From LMUY01 sp965199095 (GTDB taxonomy: Bacteria > Pseudomonadota > Alphaproteobacteria > Acetobacterales > Acetobacteraceae), in NCBI GenBank assembly GCA_965199095.1, contig CBDAQM010000004.1, forward strand, positions 434,001 through 498,000: 64,000 nucleotides of DNA, in the 5' to 3' direction. Position 1 is the stretch's first letter; every line of letters starts with the position of its first letter. Shown piece by piece: positions 25,700 through 35,131 of this stretch. The notes below the pieces were generated by a model, which did not search any database, had not been told where the DNA came from, and was given only the letters and a program-made list of their open reading frames with translations. The position numbers and the translations under genes were made by a program.

Positions 25700-27049
25700 T
25701 TAGCGAGGTCGGCTATACCGGCTGATTGGCCTGGCCATTCCAAGGTTGTCCCGCAGCGTCTCGCCCTCGTACTCGGTGCGAAACAGCTTACGCTCCTGGA
25801 GCACTGGGATGACGGTGTTGACGAACGCGTCGAGATCGATCGGAAGGACGGACGGTTGAATCAGGAAGCCGTCCACGCCGTGCTCTTTGAACCATAGCTC
25901 CATGTGGTCGGCGATTTGATCGGGCGTGCCGACAACGGATCGCTGGCCGCGGGCGCTGCCGAAGCGCTGGTAGAGTTCGCGGAAGGATCGGCCCTCCGCA
26001 GCCATGGCCGCCACCGTCCGCGCTTCGGAATGGCCGCTGCGCAGCCCCGCCTCCACCAGGGTCCGCGGCAAAGGCAGATCCGGATCGCACTGCGACAGGT
26101 CGACGCCGCCCAGCGCCGTGGACAGGATGGACCGGCCGACATCGAGGTGGATCAGTGAGGCGAGATGGGCCTGCTTCTCCCTTGCTTCCGCTGCCGTGCG
26201 GCCGACGATGGGGTTCAGGCCCGGCAGCAGCTTGATGCTTTCCGCCGTCCGGCCGTAGCGGGCTGCCCGCGCCTTCAGGTCGCGGTAGAATGCCTGCGCC
26301 GCCTCCAGCGTATGCAGGGGGGAGAACACGATCTCCGCAATGCGCGCCGCCATGTCCAACCCGGTTGCAGACGCGCTCGCCTGTGCGAAGACCGGATGGC
26401 CTTGCGGCGGGCGCGCCATGTTCAACGGGCCGCGCACCACGAAGTGCGGGCCGGCGTGGTTCAGCGCGTGGAGTTTGGCAGGGTCGAAATACTCCGCCGT
26501 CGTGCGGTCCCGCGGGAATGCGTCGTCGTCCCAGCTATCCAGCAGCCCGCGCACCACCTCCACGAACTCGTCGGCGCGGGCGTAGCGCTCGGCATGGCCA
26601 TAATGCGCGTCACGGCCATAGTTGAGCGCCTCCGCCGTGTTGGAGGACGTCACCACGTTCCATCCCGCGCGTCCTCCGCTCATGTGGTCCAGGGCCGCCA
26701 GGCGGCGCGCGATGGTGTATGGGTCGTTGTAACTGGTGGTCGCCGTTGCAACCAGGCCGATCCGCTTGGTGACGGCTGCCAGCCCGGCCAGCAGGGTGAG
26801 CGGATCGAAGAACACCATGTACTGGGGCCAGCGGCGCAGGGCCTGCAGGTCGCCGTCGCGCGTGGCGGCGGCATCCGCCAGGAAGATCAGGTCGAACTTG
26901 CCGCGCTCCGCCGTCTGCGCCAGCGCCGCGTAATGGGCGAAATTCGTCCCCGCATCGATCTGCGCGTCCGGGTGCAGCCAGGATGCGACATGGTTGCCAG
27001 TCGGGTGGAAGAAGGCGCCGAGCCGCATGGTGCCGGACCGCCCGGTCAT
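25700..27049 (-). CDS. Flavin-dependent monooxygenase, NtaA/SnaA/DszA family
   Basis: A 449-residue luciferase-like monooxygenase that uses FMNH2 supplied by a separate reductase. Family features are the MRLGAFFHPTGNHVASW start, DLIFLADAAA, and the FMN-binding GRAGWNVVTSSN.AEALNYG block. I place the start at ATG 27049 (overlapping the ATPase stop as ATGA); ATG 27028 is an alternative. Relatives oxidise nitrilotriacetate, EDTA, dibenzothiophene sulfone or pristinamycin. It is the last gene of an ABC importer operon, so the imported compound is probably its substrate. No flavin reductase gene is nearby. Confidence 0.88.
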   Translation of the reverse strand: MTGRSGTMRLGAFFHPTGNHVASWLHPDAQIDAGTNFAHYAALAQTAERGKFDLIFLADAAATRDGDLQALRRWPQYMVFFDPLTLLAGLAAVTKRIGLVATATTSYNDPYTIARRLAALDHMSGGRAGWNVVTSSNTAEALNYGRDAHYGHAERYARADEFVEVVRGLLDSWDDDAFPRDRTTAEYFDPAKLHALNHAGPHFVVRGPLNMARPPQGHPVFAQASASATGLDMAARIAEIVFSPLHTLEAAQAFYRDLKARAARYGRTAESIKLLPGLNPIVGRTAAEAREKQAHLASLIHLDVGRSILSTALGGVDLSQCDPDLPLPRTLVEAGLRSGHSEARTVAAMAAEGRSFRELYQRFGSARGQRSVVGTPDQIADHMELWFKEHGVDGFLIQPSVLPIDLDAFVNTVIPVLQERKLFRTEYEGETLRDNLGMARPISRYSRPR

Positions 27050-28083
27050 GTAATCACCAGGCAATCGGCCGGCGACCAATCCGCCATCACCGTGTCGCCC
27101 GCGGCGAAACGCGGGCCGTCCGTGCTGGACGCGGTGGCGATCAGCCTGGTTCCAGCGCGTGTTGTCAGCGTGTAGTGCATGGTCGGTCCCGCGAACGTCG
27201 CACCAACGACCCGGGCCGGCAGGCCGGGCCCGTCCAGCGCCAGCCTGACCCGGTCCGCCTTCACCACCGCCAGCACCGCAGTCCCCGGCGGCGCCGCCAT
27301 TCCTCGCACCACTTCCCCGCTCGCCAGGCGGAGCACGGCGTTCCCCTCCGCCACGGCCGGCAGCAGGTTGGCCTGGCCGATGAAGCCGGCGACGAACGGA
27401 TCGGCCGGCTGGCCGTACACGGCGGACGGCGTGTCGAACTGCACCACCCGGCCCGCCCGCATGACGGCGACCCGGTCGGCGATCGCCAGCGCCTCCGCCT
27501 GGTCATGCGTCACGAACAGCGCCGTCAGCCCGGTGGCCTGCTGCACGCGGCGGATTTCGTCACGCAGCATCTCCCGCAGGCCGGCGTCCAGGTTGCTCAG
27601 CGGCTCATCCAGCAGCAGCAACCGGGGGCGGAACGCGATGGCCCGGGCCAGCGCCACACGTTGTTGCTGGCCGCCGCTGAGCTGCCGGGGCAGGCGGTCC
27701 GCCAAGCCCTCCAACTGCACCAGGGCCAGCGCGTCGTCCACCTGCGCCGTGCGGGCGGCCCCGCGCACGCCGCGCATCCGCAGCCCGAACCCGACATTGT
27801 CGCGGACGGACATGTGCGGGAACAAGGCGTAGCTCTGGAACATGAAGCCGATGTCGCGCTTCTCGGGCGCCAGCCGCGTCACGTCGGCCCCGGCCAGCCG
27901 CACCTGACCGGCGTCCACGCCTTCGAACCCGCCCACGATGCGCAGCGTCGTCGTCTTGCCGCAGCCGCTCGGCCCCAGCAGGCACACCATCTCGCCCTCG
28001 CGCACCCGCAGCGACACGCCGTCCACCACCGCCTGGCCGCGGTAGCGCTTGGTCACCCCGTCGAGCTCCAGGGCGTCAGCCAA
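27046..28083 (-). CDS. ABC importer ATPase, PotA-like
   Basis: A 345-residue ATPase with Walker A GPSGCGKTT, signature LSGGQQQR, Walker B LLDEPLSNLD, H-loop FVTHDQAEALAIAD, and a C-terminal TOBE_2 region. The match is best to the spermidine/putrescine and iron/thiamine-type importers (PotA, FbpC). Its start overlaps the upstream permease gene by 8 nt, and its stop overlaps the monooxygenase gene by 4 nt. Confidence 0.9.
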   Translation of the reverse strand: MADALELDGVTKRYRGQAVVDGVSLRVREGEMVCLLGPSGCGKTTTLRIVGGFEGVDAGQVRLAGADVTRLAPEKRDIGFMFQSYALFPHMSVRDNVGFGLRMRGVRGAARTAQVDDALALVQLEGLADRLPRQLSGGQQQRVALARAIAFRPRLLLLDEPLSNLDAGLREMLRDEIRRVQQATGLTALFVTHDQAEALAIADRVAVMRAGRVVQFDTPSAVYGQPADPFVAGFIGQANLLPAVAEGNAVLRLASGEVVRGMAAPPGTAVLAVVKADRVRLALDGPGLPARVVGATFAGPTMHYTLTTRAGTRLIATASSTDGPRFAAGDTVMADWSPADCLVIT

Positions 28084-28846
28084 GCCGCACCTTCAGCACC
28101 CGGTCCAGCACGATGGCCGCGCCGACGGCAAACAGCATGACCAGCGTCGCCACGGCGGCGATGACCGGGTCGATGCGGCTTTCCATGTAGGAGAATACCA
28201 GCACCGGCAGCGTCGCCGTGCGCGGCGTGGTCAGGAACATCGATAGCGGCAGGTTGACGAACGACAGCACCGCCGACAACACGAAGGCAGCGACCAGGCT
28301 GGGCCGCAGCAACGGCAACGTCACCAGCCACGCCGTCCGGACCGGGCCGGCGCCCATCGAACGGGCCGCGTCTTCCACACCGGGGTCCAGGCGCTGTAAC
28401 CCGGCCAGCAGCAGCCGCGCCGTCACCGGCAGCACGAAGGCGGCGTGGGTGCCGATCAGCACGCCGTAGCCCAACGGGGCGCCCGCAAGCTGCGCCAGTT
28501 GCAGCACCGCCAGCCCGGCCACGATCTCCGGCACCAGCAGCGGACCCAGCAACGCCGTGGACGCAGCGCCGCGCAGGCCCGGCCGCATCCGCCGCACGCC
28601 CAAGGCCGCCAGCAACCCGGCGATCCCAGCCAGGCACGACGCTGCCACGGCGACGGCCATGCTGACGATGAAGCCCTGCGTGAACTCAGGGTGGTCCGCC
28701 AGGGCCGCATACCAACGCAGCGTCGCGTGCTCGAACGGGCTGGGGAAGCTGGTGGCGGAGTTGACGGAGTCGAACACCACCACGGCCGCCGGCCCGAGCA
28801 CGAACGCCATGAGCAGACAGAGATAGGCGCGCCCTAACGCCCTCAA
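28076..28846 (-). CDS. ABC importer permease, PotC-like
   Basis: A 256-residue membrane protein starting at TTG 28846, which overlaps the upstream TGA as TTGA; the first ATG in frame (near 28810) lies inside the first helix. It has the PotC hallmarks FNSATSFPSPFEHATLRWY.. (here NSATSFPSPF) and EAA loop DAARSMGAGPVRTAWLVTLPLLRPS. It pairs with the permease encoded just upstream. Confidence 0.85.
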   Translation of the reverse strand: MRALGRAYLCLLMAFVLGPAAVVVFDSVNSATSFPSPFEHATLRWYAALADHPEFTQGFIVSMAVAVAASCLAGIAGLLAALGVRRMRPGLRGAASTALLGPLLVPEIVAGLAVLQLAQLAGAPLGYGVLIGTHAAFVLPVTARLLLAGLQRLDPGVEDAARSMGAGPVRTAWLVTLPLLRPSLVAAFVLSAVLSFVNLPLSMFLTTPRTATLPVLVFSYMESRIDPVIAAVATLVMLFAVGAAIVLDRVLKVRLG

Positions 28847-29688
28847 ACCCGCACGGCCCGGGCAGCGCCTGCCGTCAGCAAGCCGACCAGGGTGGCCATC
28901 AGCACCAGCAGCACCATCGACGCCGCCGCCGCCAGTTGTCCGTTGAAGGTCGCCAGCACGAACTGCGCGATCAGCGTCGTCAGCGTCAGGTCTGCCGGGC
29001 CGCCGAGGTAATGTGGCGCGATGAAGCTGCTCATGGCCAGCGCGACGGCGATGATGGCCGCCGACAACAGGCCCGGCAGCGCCAGCGGAAACAGCACCAG
29101 CCGGACCCGCGTGACCGGCCCGGCGCCGAGCGAGCGGGCCGCCTCCATCACCGGTTCGGGAATGCCGCGCACGACGCTGGCCAGCGACAGGACCACGAAC
29201 GGCAGCACGAAATGCGCGACGCCGATCACGATTGCGGTTTCCGACCCGAGCAGCCGCAGCGGGCCGACCAAACCCAGCCGCACCAGCGGCGCCAGCAACG
29301 GGCCGCCATTGGACAGGAGGATCATCCAACCCAACACCACCACGAGCGGCCCGGCCAGCACTGGCACCGTCATCAGCGTCGCGACCGTCCCGGCCACCCG
29401 CTCGGATTCCCCGCGCATCGCCAGCGCCGCCGGATAGCCGAGCAGCAGCGCCAGCCCGGCGCTCTCCGCGGCCAGACGGAAGGTCCGCAGCACGACGCCG
29501 CGATAGTACGGCCGCCCGGCCAGGTAGAAATAGTTGTCGAACCCGCGGCCGCCGAAATGCACGATCTGGTTCGGCGCCAGGCTCAGCCAGAACGTGGCGC
29601 AGAGCGGCAGCACCAGGAAGACCAGCAGCAGCAGGGCCGCCGGCAGCATCAGCAGGCTGCCGAGCGGGCGCGCGGCGCCAGGCGTCAA
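28843..29688 (-). CDS. ABC importer permease, PotB-like
   Basis: A 281-residue membrane protein of the spermidine/putrescine class. The frame is open upstream, but protein-like sequence begins MTPGAARPLGSLLMLPAALLLLVFLVLP at TTG 29688, which overlaps the binding protein stop as TTGA. The region RTFRLAAESAGLALLLGYPAALAM and EAA loop EAARSLGAGPVTRVRLVLFPLALPG are typical. ATG codons further in (within the first helix) would truncate the protein. Confidence 0.83.
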   Translation of the reverse strand: MTPGAARPLGSLLMLPAALLLLVFLVLPLCATFWLSLAPNQIVHFGGRGFDNYFYLAGRPYYRGVVLRTFRLAAESAGLALLLGYPAALAMRGESERVAGTVATLMTVPVLAGPLVVVLGWMILLSNGGPLLAPLVRLGLVGPLRLLGSETAIVIGVAHFVLPFVVLSLASVVRGIPEPVMEAARSLGAGPVTRVRLVLFPLALPGLLSAAIIAVALAMSSFIAPHYLGGPADLTLTTLIAQFVLATFNGQLAAAASMVLLVLMATLVGLLTAGAARAVRV

Positions 29689-30776
29689 CGCGTGCCCCAA
29701 ACGGGCACTACCTCCGTCGTCAGGCGCTCGGTCCAGGCGGGACGGTTCTCGAACGACACCACCGGGTCGAAGAAGCGGATTTGCTTCAGCTTGTCGTCGC
29801 CATACGACATCTTGGCCGCGACATCGGCCGGGAGTTGGACCGTCTTGTTGGTCGGCCCCTGGAAGGTCTTGACCGCGAACACCTGCTGGATCGCCGGGTC
29901 GATCATCAGGTTCAGGAAGATCTGCGCGATCTCCCGGTTCTGCGTCCCCGCCACCAGGGCCACGCACTCGGCCGAGCCGATGGCGCCCTCCTTTGGGAAC
30001 ACGTAGTCGACCGGGTAGCCCTGCGCCTTCATGGCTTCCAGGTAGTAGTCGAACTCGGTGGCGGAGTTGGTGTCGCTGGTCTTCAGCATCGGCGCCCAAT
30101 CCGTCCAGAAGAACGTCAGCTTGTTGGGGCGCAGTTGCGCCAGCTTGGCAAAGCCCGGGTCGACATTGGCGACGCTGCCGCCGGCCAGTTCGGCCGCGAT
30201 GATGACCAGCGGCGGCATCTCGCTATGGCCCGGCGCCGCGAAGGCGAGCTTGCCTTGGAATTCCGGCCGCCACAAATCGCCCCAACTGGTCGGGCGCTGC
30301 TTCACCGTCTGCGGATTGAAGGCGAGCGCGTAGGAGATCAGGGTGTACGGCACGCCGGCGACCTGGCCGGGGCTCGGCGCCTTCACGGTCACCGCCCAGT
30401 CCTGCAAATCGGCGAAGTGGGGCAGGGCCGCCTGGTCCGCCGGTTCCAGCACGCCGGCGCGCAAGCCGCCCACCAGCGCCTCGTCGGTGCCGAAGAACAC
30501 GTCGGACGTCTGGTTGCCCTTCTGCGCCAGCAGCTTGTTGTAGCGGGCACCCTGGCCGCCGATGTCGAAGGCGAGCTTGGCGCCGGTCAGCTTCGCGAAC
30601 TCCGGCCCGACGAAATCCCGCACCCCGTCAGAGGTGATGCCGCCCCAGGTGGAGACGGTCAGCGTCGCCCCCTTGCCGATCGCCGGGGCAGGCTGCGCCC
30701 GGGCGAGGCCCGAGCCCGCGGCCGCCCCCAGCAAGCCCAGGGCGGAACGTCGGGTGAGAGGCGGGAGAGGGCTCAT
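29685..30776 (-). CDS. ABC importer substrate-binding protein, PotD-like
   Basis: A periplasmic binding protein of about 363 residues. ATG 30776 gives a clean twin-arginine leader (MSPLPPLTRRSALGLLGAAA, cleavage after LARAQ); ATG 30788 would add four residues. Mature sequence starts with LTVSTWGGITSDGVRDFVGPEF, as in the PotD/SBP_bac_8 group. DVFFGTDEALVGGLR and a long ..VPYTLISYALAFNPQ segment are also family-like. First gene of the five-gene importer-monooxygenase operon. Ligand unknown. Confidence 0.87.
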   Translation of the reverse strand: MSPLPPLTRRSALGLLGAAAGSGLARAQPAPAIGKGATLTVSTWGGITSDGVRDFVGPEFAKLTGAKLAFDIGGQGARYNKLLAQKGNQTSDVFFGTDEALVGGLRAGVLEPADQAALPHFADLQDWAVTVKAPSPGQVAGVPYTLISYALAFNPQTVKQRPTSWGDLWRPEFQGKLAFAAPGHSEMPPLVIIAAELAGGSVANVDPGFAKLAQLRPNKLTFFWTDWAPMLKTSDTNSATEFDYYLEAMKAQGYPVDYVFPKEGAIGSAECVALVAGTQNREIAQIFLNLMIDPAIQQVFAVKTFQGPTNKTVQLPADVAAKMSYGDDKLKQIRFFDPVVSFENRPAWTERLTTEVVPVWGTR

Positions 30777-30864
30777 GGGTGCATCCATCTGCGGCGAGGC
30801 CGGTGTTCCGGCGTGGCGGGGTAAGCAAAATCCCGGCCAAGCCGGCCAAGGCAAAGCAATCTGA

Positions 30865-31959
30865 TCAGGCCAGTTCCAAGGCCATCTGGACCGGATCGCG
30901 CTCCCGATCGGTGTCCAGGTTGGACAGCGTCACGCCCAGCAGCCGCACGCCCTTCGCCGGCGGGAACAAAGGCCGCAGCAGATCCAGGCTGATCGCTTGC
31001 AGCTCCGCCTGCGTCGCCACCGGGCGGGGGATCGAACGGCTGCGCGTGATCTGCCGGAAGTCGGCGTATTTGACCTTCACCGTCACCGTGCGGGCGGCAT
31101 GCCCGCCCCGGACGCTGGCGGACCAGACCTTGGTGAAGATCGGCGCCAGGACCAGCAGGGCTTCGTCCCACTCCACCAAATCGTGCTCGAACGTGTTCTC
31201 GGCGCCCACTGATTTGCGCACCCGGTCGGCCTCCACCGGACGGTGGTCCACGCCGCGCGCCACGCCGTATAGATAGGCGCTGCTCTTCCCGAAATGCTCC
31301 TGCAGGAACGCCAGCGTCTGGCGCCGCAGATCCAGCCCGGTGTGGATGCCCAGCGCGTTCATGCGGGCGGCGGTGACCGGGCCGATGCCGTGGAACTTGC
31401 CCACGGGCAGGGTCTCCACGAAGGCCGGCCCCATGCGCGGCGTGATGACGAACAGCCCGTCCGGCTTGCGGTGGTCGGAGGCGAGCTTGGCCAGGAACTT
31501 GTTGTACGACACCCCGGCGGAGGCGGTCAGCCCGGTTTCGGCGCGGATGGCCGCCTTGATTTCGGCCGCGATTGCGGTGGCGGAGCCGCGGTCGAGCAGG
31601 GGGGTGGTCACATCCAGGTAGGCTTCGTCCAGCGACAAGGGCTGGATGAGGGGTGTGTAGCGGGCGAACACGGCGTGGATCTGCGCCGACACCGCCTTGT
31701 AGACGTCGAAGCGCGGGCGCACGAACACCAGCTCGGGACAGCGACGCCGGGCCATGACGGATGGCATCGCGGAATGGACCCCGAACCGCCGGGCTTCGTA
31801 GCTGGCGGCCGCCACCACCCCGCGCTCCCGCGAACCGCCGACGGCAAGCGGGACGCCGCGCAGGCTCGGGTCGTCGCGTTGCTCCACGGATGCGTAGAAC
31901 GCATCCATGTCGACATGGATGACGCGGCGCACTGTTTGGGCGTCGGGGGCGGCTGGCAT
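30865..31959 (-). CDS. dinB: DNA polymerase IV
   Basis: A 364-residue Y-family translesion polymerase. The active-site motifs are HVDMDAFYASVEQ (D17) and SLDEAYLDV (D/E near 107-109). GTKFLAKLAS-type (NKFLAKLASDHRKPDG) thumb and helix-hairpin-helix (KFHGIGPVTAARM) segments follow, then the little-finger domain. Length is standard. It sits upstream of the PotD-like gene with 88 nt between, so it is probably a separate transcript. No LexA operator could be recognised upstream. Confidence 0.92.
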   Translation of the reverse strand: MPAAPDAQTVRRVIHVDMDAFYASVEQRDDPSLRGVPLAVGGSRERGVVAAASYEARRFGVHSAMPSVMARRRCPELVFVRPRFDVYKAVSAQIHAVFARYTPLIQPLSLDEAYLDVTTPLLDRGSATAIAAEIKAAIRAETGLTASAGVSYNKFLAKLASDHRKPDGLFVITPRMGPAFVETLPVGKFHGIGPVTAARMNALGIHTGLDLRRQTLAFLQEHFGKSSAYLYGVARGVDHRPVEADRVRKSVGAENTFEHDLVEWDEALLVLAPIFTKVWSASVRGGHAARTVTVKVKYADFRQITRSRSIPRPVATQAELQAISLDLLRPLFPPAKGVRLLGVTLSNLDTDRERDPVQMALELA

Positions 31960-32081
31960 CGGTGCCGACCATCATAGTCGAGACCGCGTGTGCGGGACCA
32001 TGCCGCCCCGTCTCGTGTGGAAGACCTTACAGCGGCACCCGGGTGCTTTTGCCGGTCAGGCGGCGACGATCACATCCTTGC

Positions 32082-33248
32082 TTAGGCTGCGAGTAAGGGG
32101 TTCTGCCGAAGACGCGGCAGGATGTCGTTGTCCAGCGCCTTGAATGCGGCGGCGATGGCCTGGTGCATGTCGAGGTAGCGATACGTGCCAAGGCGTCCGC
32201 CGAAGATGACCCGCGGCTCCAAAGCCGCGCGGCTGGCATAGCGCTGGTAGCGATCCTTGTCGGCTGGCGTGTTGATCGGGTAATAGGGGGCGTCGCCACG
32301 ACGTGCGAACCGGGAGTATTCGCGCGCGATCAAGGTGCGGTCCTTCGGGTGGTGACGTTCCGGATGGAAGTGGCGGAATTCGTGGATGCGGGTGAACGGC
32401 GCTTCCAGGTCAGGATAGTTTACCACGGCAGCGCCCTGGTGATCGCCTTCTAGCGGACGTTCAAACTCGAAGTCCAACGTGCGCCATCCGAGTTCGCCGA
32501 ACTCGTAGCCGTAGAATGCATCGATCGGCCCGGTGTAGACGCGGAGCGCCTCGGGGTGAAGCTCCGCGGCGACATCGAAGTAGTTGCAATCCGTGACGAC
32601 CTTCACGTTCGGCACGTGCAGCATCCGATTGAAGATGGCGCTGTAGCCATCGATCGGGATGCCTTCATACGGGTCTGAGAAGTAGAAATCGTTGTAGTCG
32701 AACCGGACTGGCAAGCGCGTTATGATATCGGGCGGCAACTCCCGCAAGTCCGTCTCCCACTGCTTGCGTGTGTAGCCTGCGATGAACGCCTCATAGAGCG
32801 GACGCCCAATGAGCGAGATGGCCTTATCCTCCAGGTTGGCGGGATTTAGCACACGGTCGCGGGCGATTTCGGCCTGGACGAAGGCCCGGGCTTCGGCCGG
32901 CGTGAACGTGCGGCCGTAATAGGAATTGATGGTCATGAGGTTGATCGGCATCGTAAAGGTCCGGCCGCCATGCCGGGTGAAGACACGATGACGATAGTTG
33001 TTGAAGGCGCTGAACTGCGTGACGAAATCCCACACGGCCCTGTTCGGCGTGTGGAAGATGTGTGATCCGTAGGTATGGAACTCGATGCCTGTCTCAGCAT
33101 CGACCTGGGAGTGGGAGTTCCCGCCGATATGTGATCGCGCCTCCAGCACAAGCACGGGGATGTTGTGCTGCTGCGCCAAACGATGGGCGACTGTGCTGCC
33201 GAAGAAGCCGGACCCTACGACCACGACGGGGAAATCACGCAGGCTCAC
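32082..33248 (-). CDS. glf: UDP-galactopyranose mutase
   Basis: A 388-residue flavoenzyme that converts UDP-galactopyranose to UDP-galactofuranose. The FAD-binding motif GSGFFG is at 12-17, and the family landmarks GGNSHSQVDAETGIEFHTYGSHIFHT, LIGRPLYEAFIAGYTRKQWE and RFDYNDFYFSDPYEGIP.GYS are intact, including the active-site arginines (GRLGTYRYLDM near the end). It overlaps the glycosyltransferase gene upstream by ATGA (33245-33248). Together they supply and use galactofuranose for a surface glycan. Confidence 0.95.
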   Translation of the reverse strand: MSLRDFPVVVVGSGFFGSTVAHRLAQQHNIPVLVLEARSHIGGNSHSQVDAETGIEFHTYGSHIFHTPNRAVWDFVTQFSAFNNYRHRVFTRHGGRTFTMPINLMTINSYYGRTFTPAEARAFVQAEIARDRVLNPANLEDKAISLIGRPLYEAFIAGYTRKQWETDLRELPPDIITRLPVRFDYNDFYFSDPYEGIPIDGYSAIFNRMLHVPNVKVVTDCNYFDVAAELHPEALRVYTGPIDAFYGYEFGELGWRTLDFEFERPLEGDHQGAAVVNYPDLEAPFTRIHEFRHFHPERHHPKDRTLIAREYSRFARRGDAPYYPINTPADKDRYQRYASRAALEPRVIFGGRLGTYRYLDMHQAIAAAFKALDNDILPRLRQNPLLAA

Positions 33249-35131
33249 TCGACAACTTCCGGGATGCCCTTGGCTGGAAGGGCCGTCTCAGCAATGTTCA
33301 GGTAGTTCCGCCAGAAGGCGACCGAAACTAGCTTTGGACAAGCTTTCCGCCATGCTGCCGCAGCCGATGGCCCCTGGGCGTAAAGCCGCCACAGCGTCTT
33401 CAGCGCACCATAGCCGAGGCGGCGGAAGTCTTCCCGGGAGCGGCGGAACGTCGGCAGGGCGTCATCCCACCAGGTTTCGACGGCCACATGCTCCACGCCT
33501 TGCATGGTCGGCCAATTGAACCGGTCCAGCGACAGCAGACGCAGCGGGGCGTCGCGGGTCGGCGCCGTGAAATGGTGGGCCAGCAGCTTGGTCAATGCCC
33601 ATAGATAGCTGGCGCGCCCGCGCAATGGACGCGCCTGCAACTTGGGCTGTTCGTAAACCACCTGCTCTCGTGACGTGTGCGTTGCAGGGTGAAGCGTGCG
33701 GTGCCGCTCAAGACTGGCATGCACCTGAAGTGGCGAACCATGCAGGATGGTCGGGCCTGATAGAAAATCGTCGATACCCTGGAGGATCAAAGCCGCGCTG
33801 TAATAGCGGAACGTCAGCAGGTGTACCAGCAGGTGGCGCGTCATGCGCCTGACGACCCCCCATCGGCCGGACGGCTGATGCAGCGACGCGGCGATGAGCA
33901 TGTTGCGGGTTTCGTAATAAAGCTGCCACCCGCCCAGCTTGAGGTAGAATGGTTGGTGCCAAACAGCGATGCCGGGGAAAGACACCGTCGGCACACCCTG
34001 CTGATGCAGCCGCAGCCCCAGTTCGAGGTCGTCGCCCCGTATGAAGCATGGAAGTGGCAGGCCAACCTGGCGAATGAGCGAGAGGGGAATGCCGCAACAC
34101 CACCAGCCGTTGTAGTGGATGGGAAAAGGCTGGCTGAGCTCGGTCAGGTTGTCCGGCGTTGCGAGGTCGAGGTTGTGGAATTGTGGCTGGAACGCCCAAT
34201 GTCGCTCAGAAATGATCGCCCCTGCCTCGTAGAGACGCGTGGGATGCAGGGCATCCAACATTTGGCCGCCAACGACGACATCAGATTTTGCCAGTTCGAA
34301 AAACGAGGCCATTCGCAGAAGGCATTCCGGCTCGACGTCGATGTCGTCGTCAAGAAGAGCGACGTGAGTCACATCAGGGTCGTCAAGGCAGGCGAGCAGA
34401 CCGCGGCCGAACCCGCCGGCGCCGCCATAGTTCTTCTGCTCGAGGATGCGTAGCTTTGCACCAAGCTGACGCGAAATTCCGTTCAGGATGTCGCCACCAG
34501 CAGAGAACGGCCGCCCTTGATTTACGACGTAAATCCGCGACAACCGGTCAAGAACGCGCGTATCGCTACAAAGCCGGGCCAGGATACGGGAGATGTCGGA
34601 TTCCCGATTGAAGGTACAGAACACCAGAGCGAGCCCAACCCGCGAGCGTGCCGCCGGCCGGCAGATCCACTCACCACTATGCCAATGCACCGGGCCGCCG
34701 CGGCTGGTAACCTCAAGCGAGAGCAAGCCTTGCTGCCGGAAATGGAGGTTCTGGTCGTCGAACTGCATCTCTACCAACGGGCCAGCCGTTGAACGTTCCT
34801 CGATAAGGACCTTCTTGTCCGTTGCGCGGCGGAATACCCGCAACACGCAATCGCCTTCGAGTTCCAGCCGGAGCGTCAGCGTGGAAATTCGTGTGTTGCG
34901 CCGCCACGGACCCTCAAAAAAAGCATTGAAATAGGTGTCAAAGCTCAGGGTCGTGTTTTCACCAATGATAAGTTCGCCTCGTCCAGCCAAGGTGACCTGC
35001 GGCATTGCCAAGCCCTGCCGCTTCATCCGCCAGTACAACGGCCGCTTGGTGGGCGGTGCATCCACCAGGAAACGCTGCACCAGCAATTCCGACGGGGACG
35101 GTTGCGGCCTGCTACTCTCGCCGCTAATCAT
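33245..35131 (-). CDS. GlfT2-like galactofuranosyltransferase
   Basis: A 628-residue inverting GT-A glycosyltransferase. An N-terminal beta-sandwich domain (about 1-160) precedes the GT-A domain, whose motif LLDDDIDVEPE has D261-D263 for metal and UDP. NGWW (341-344), GDD (366-368, equivalent to the catalytic WDD) and WH (391-392) then follow in the same order as in mycobacterial GlfT2. A helical C-terminal region completes the protein. This architecture is that of polymerising galactofuranosyltransferases. It is the first gene of the pair with glf. The substrate glycan in this organism is unknown; the nearest known activity is galactan synthesis. Confidence 0.85.
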   Translation of the reverse strand: MISGESSRPQPSPSELLVQRFLVDAPPTKRPLYWRMKRQGLAMPQVTLAGRGELIIGENTTLSFDTYFNAFFEGPWRRNTRISTLTLRLELEGDCVLRVFRRATDKKVLIEERSTAGPLVEMQFDDQNLHFRQQGLLSLEVTSRGGPVHWHSGEWICRPAARSRVGLALVFCTFNRESDISRILARLCSDTRVLDRLSRIYVVNQGRPFSAGGDILNGISRQLGAKLRILEQKNYGGAGGFGRGLLACLDDPDVTHVALLDDDIDVEPECLLRMASFFELAKSDVVVGGQMLDALHPTRLYEAGAIISERHWAFQPQFHNLDLATPDNLTELSQPFPIHYNGWWCCGIPLSLIRQVGLPLPCFIRGDDLELGLRLHQQGVPTVSFPGIAVWHQPFYLKLGGWQLYYETRNMLIAASLHQPSGRWGVVRRMTRHLLVHLLTFRYYSAALILQGIDDFLSGPTILHGSPLQVHASLERHRTLHPATHTSREQVVYEQPKLQARPLRGRASYLWALTKLLAHHFTAPTRDAPLRLLSLDRFNWPTMQGVEHVAVETWWDDALPTFRRSREDFRRLGYGALKTLWRLYAQGPSAAAAWRKACPKLVSVAFWRNYLNIAETALPAKGIPEVVE

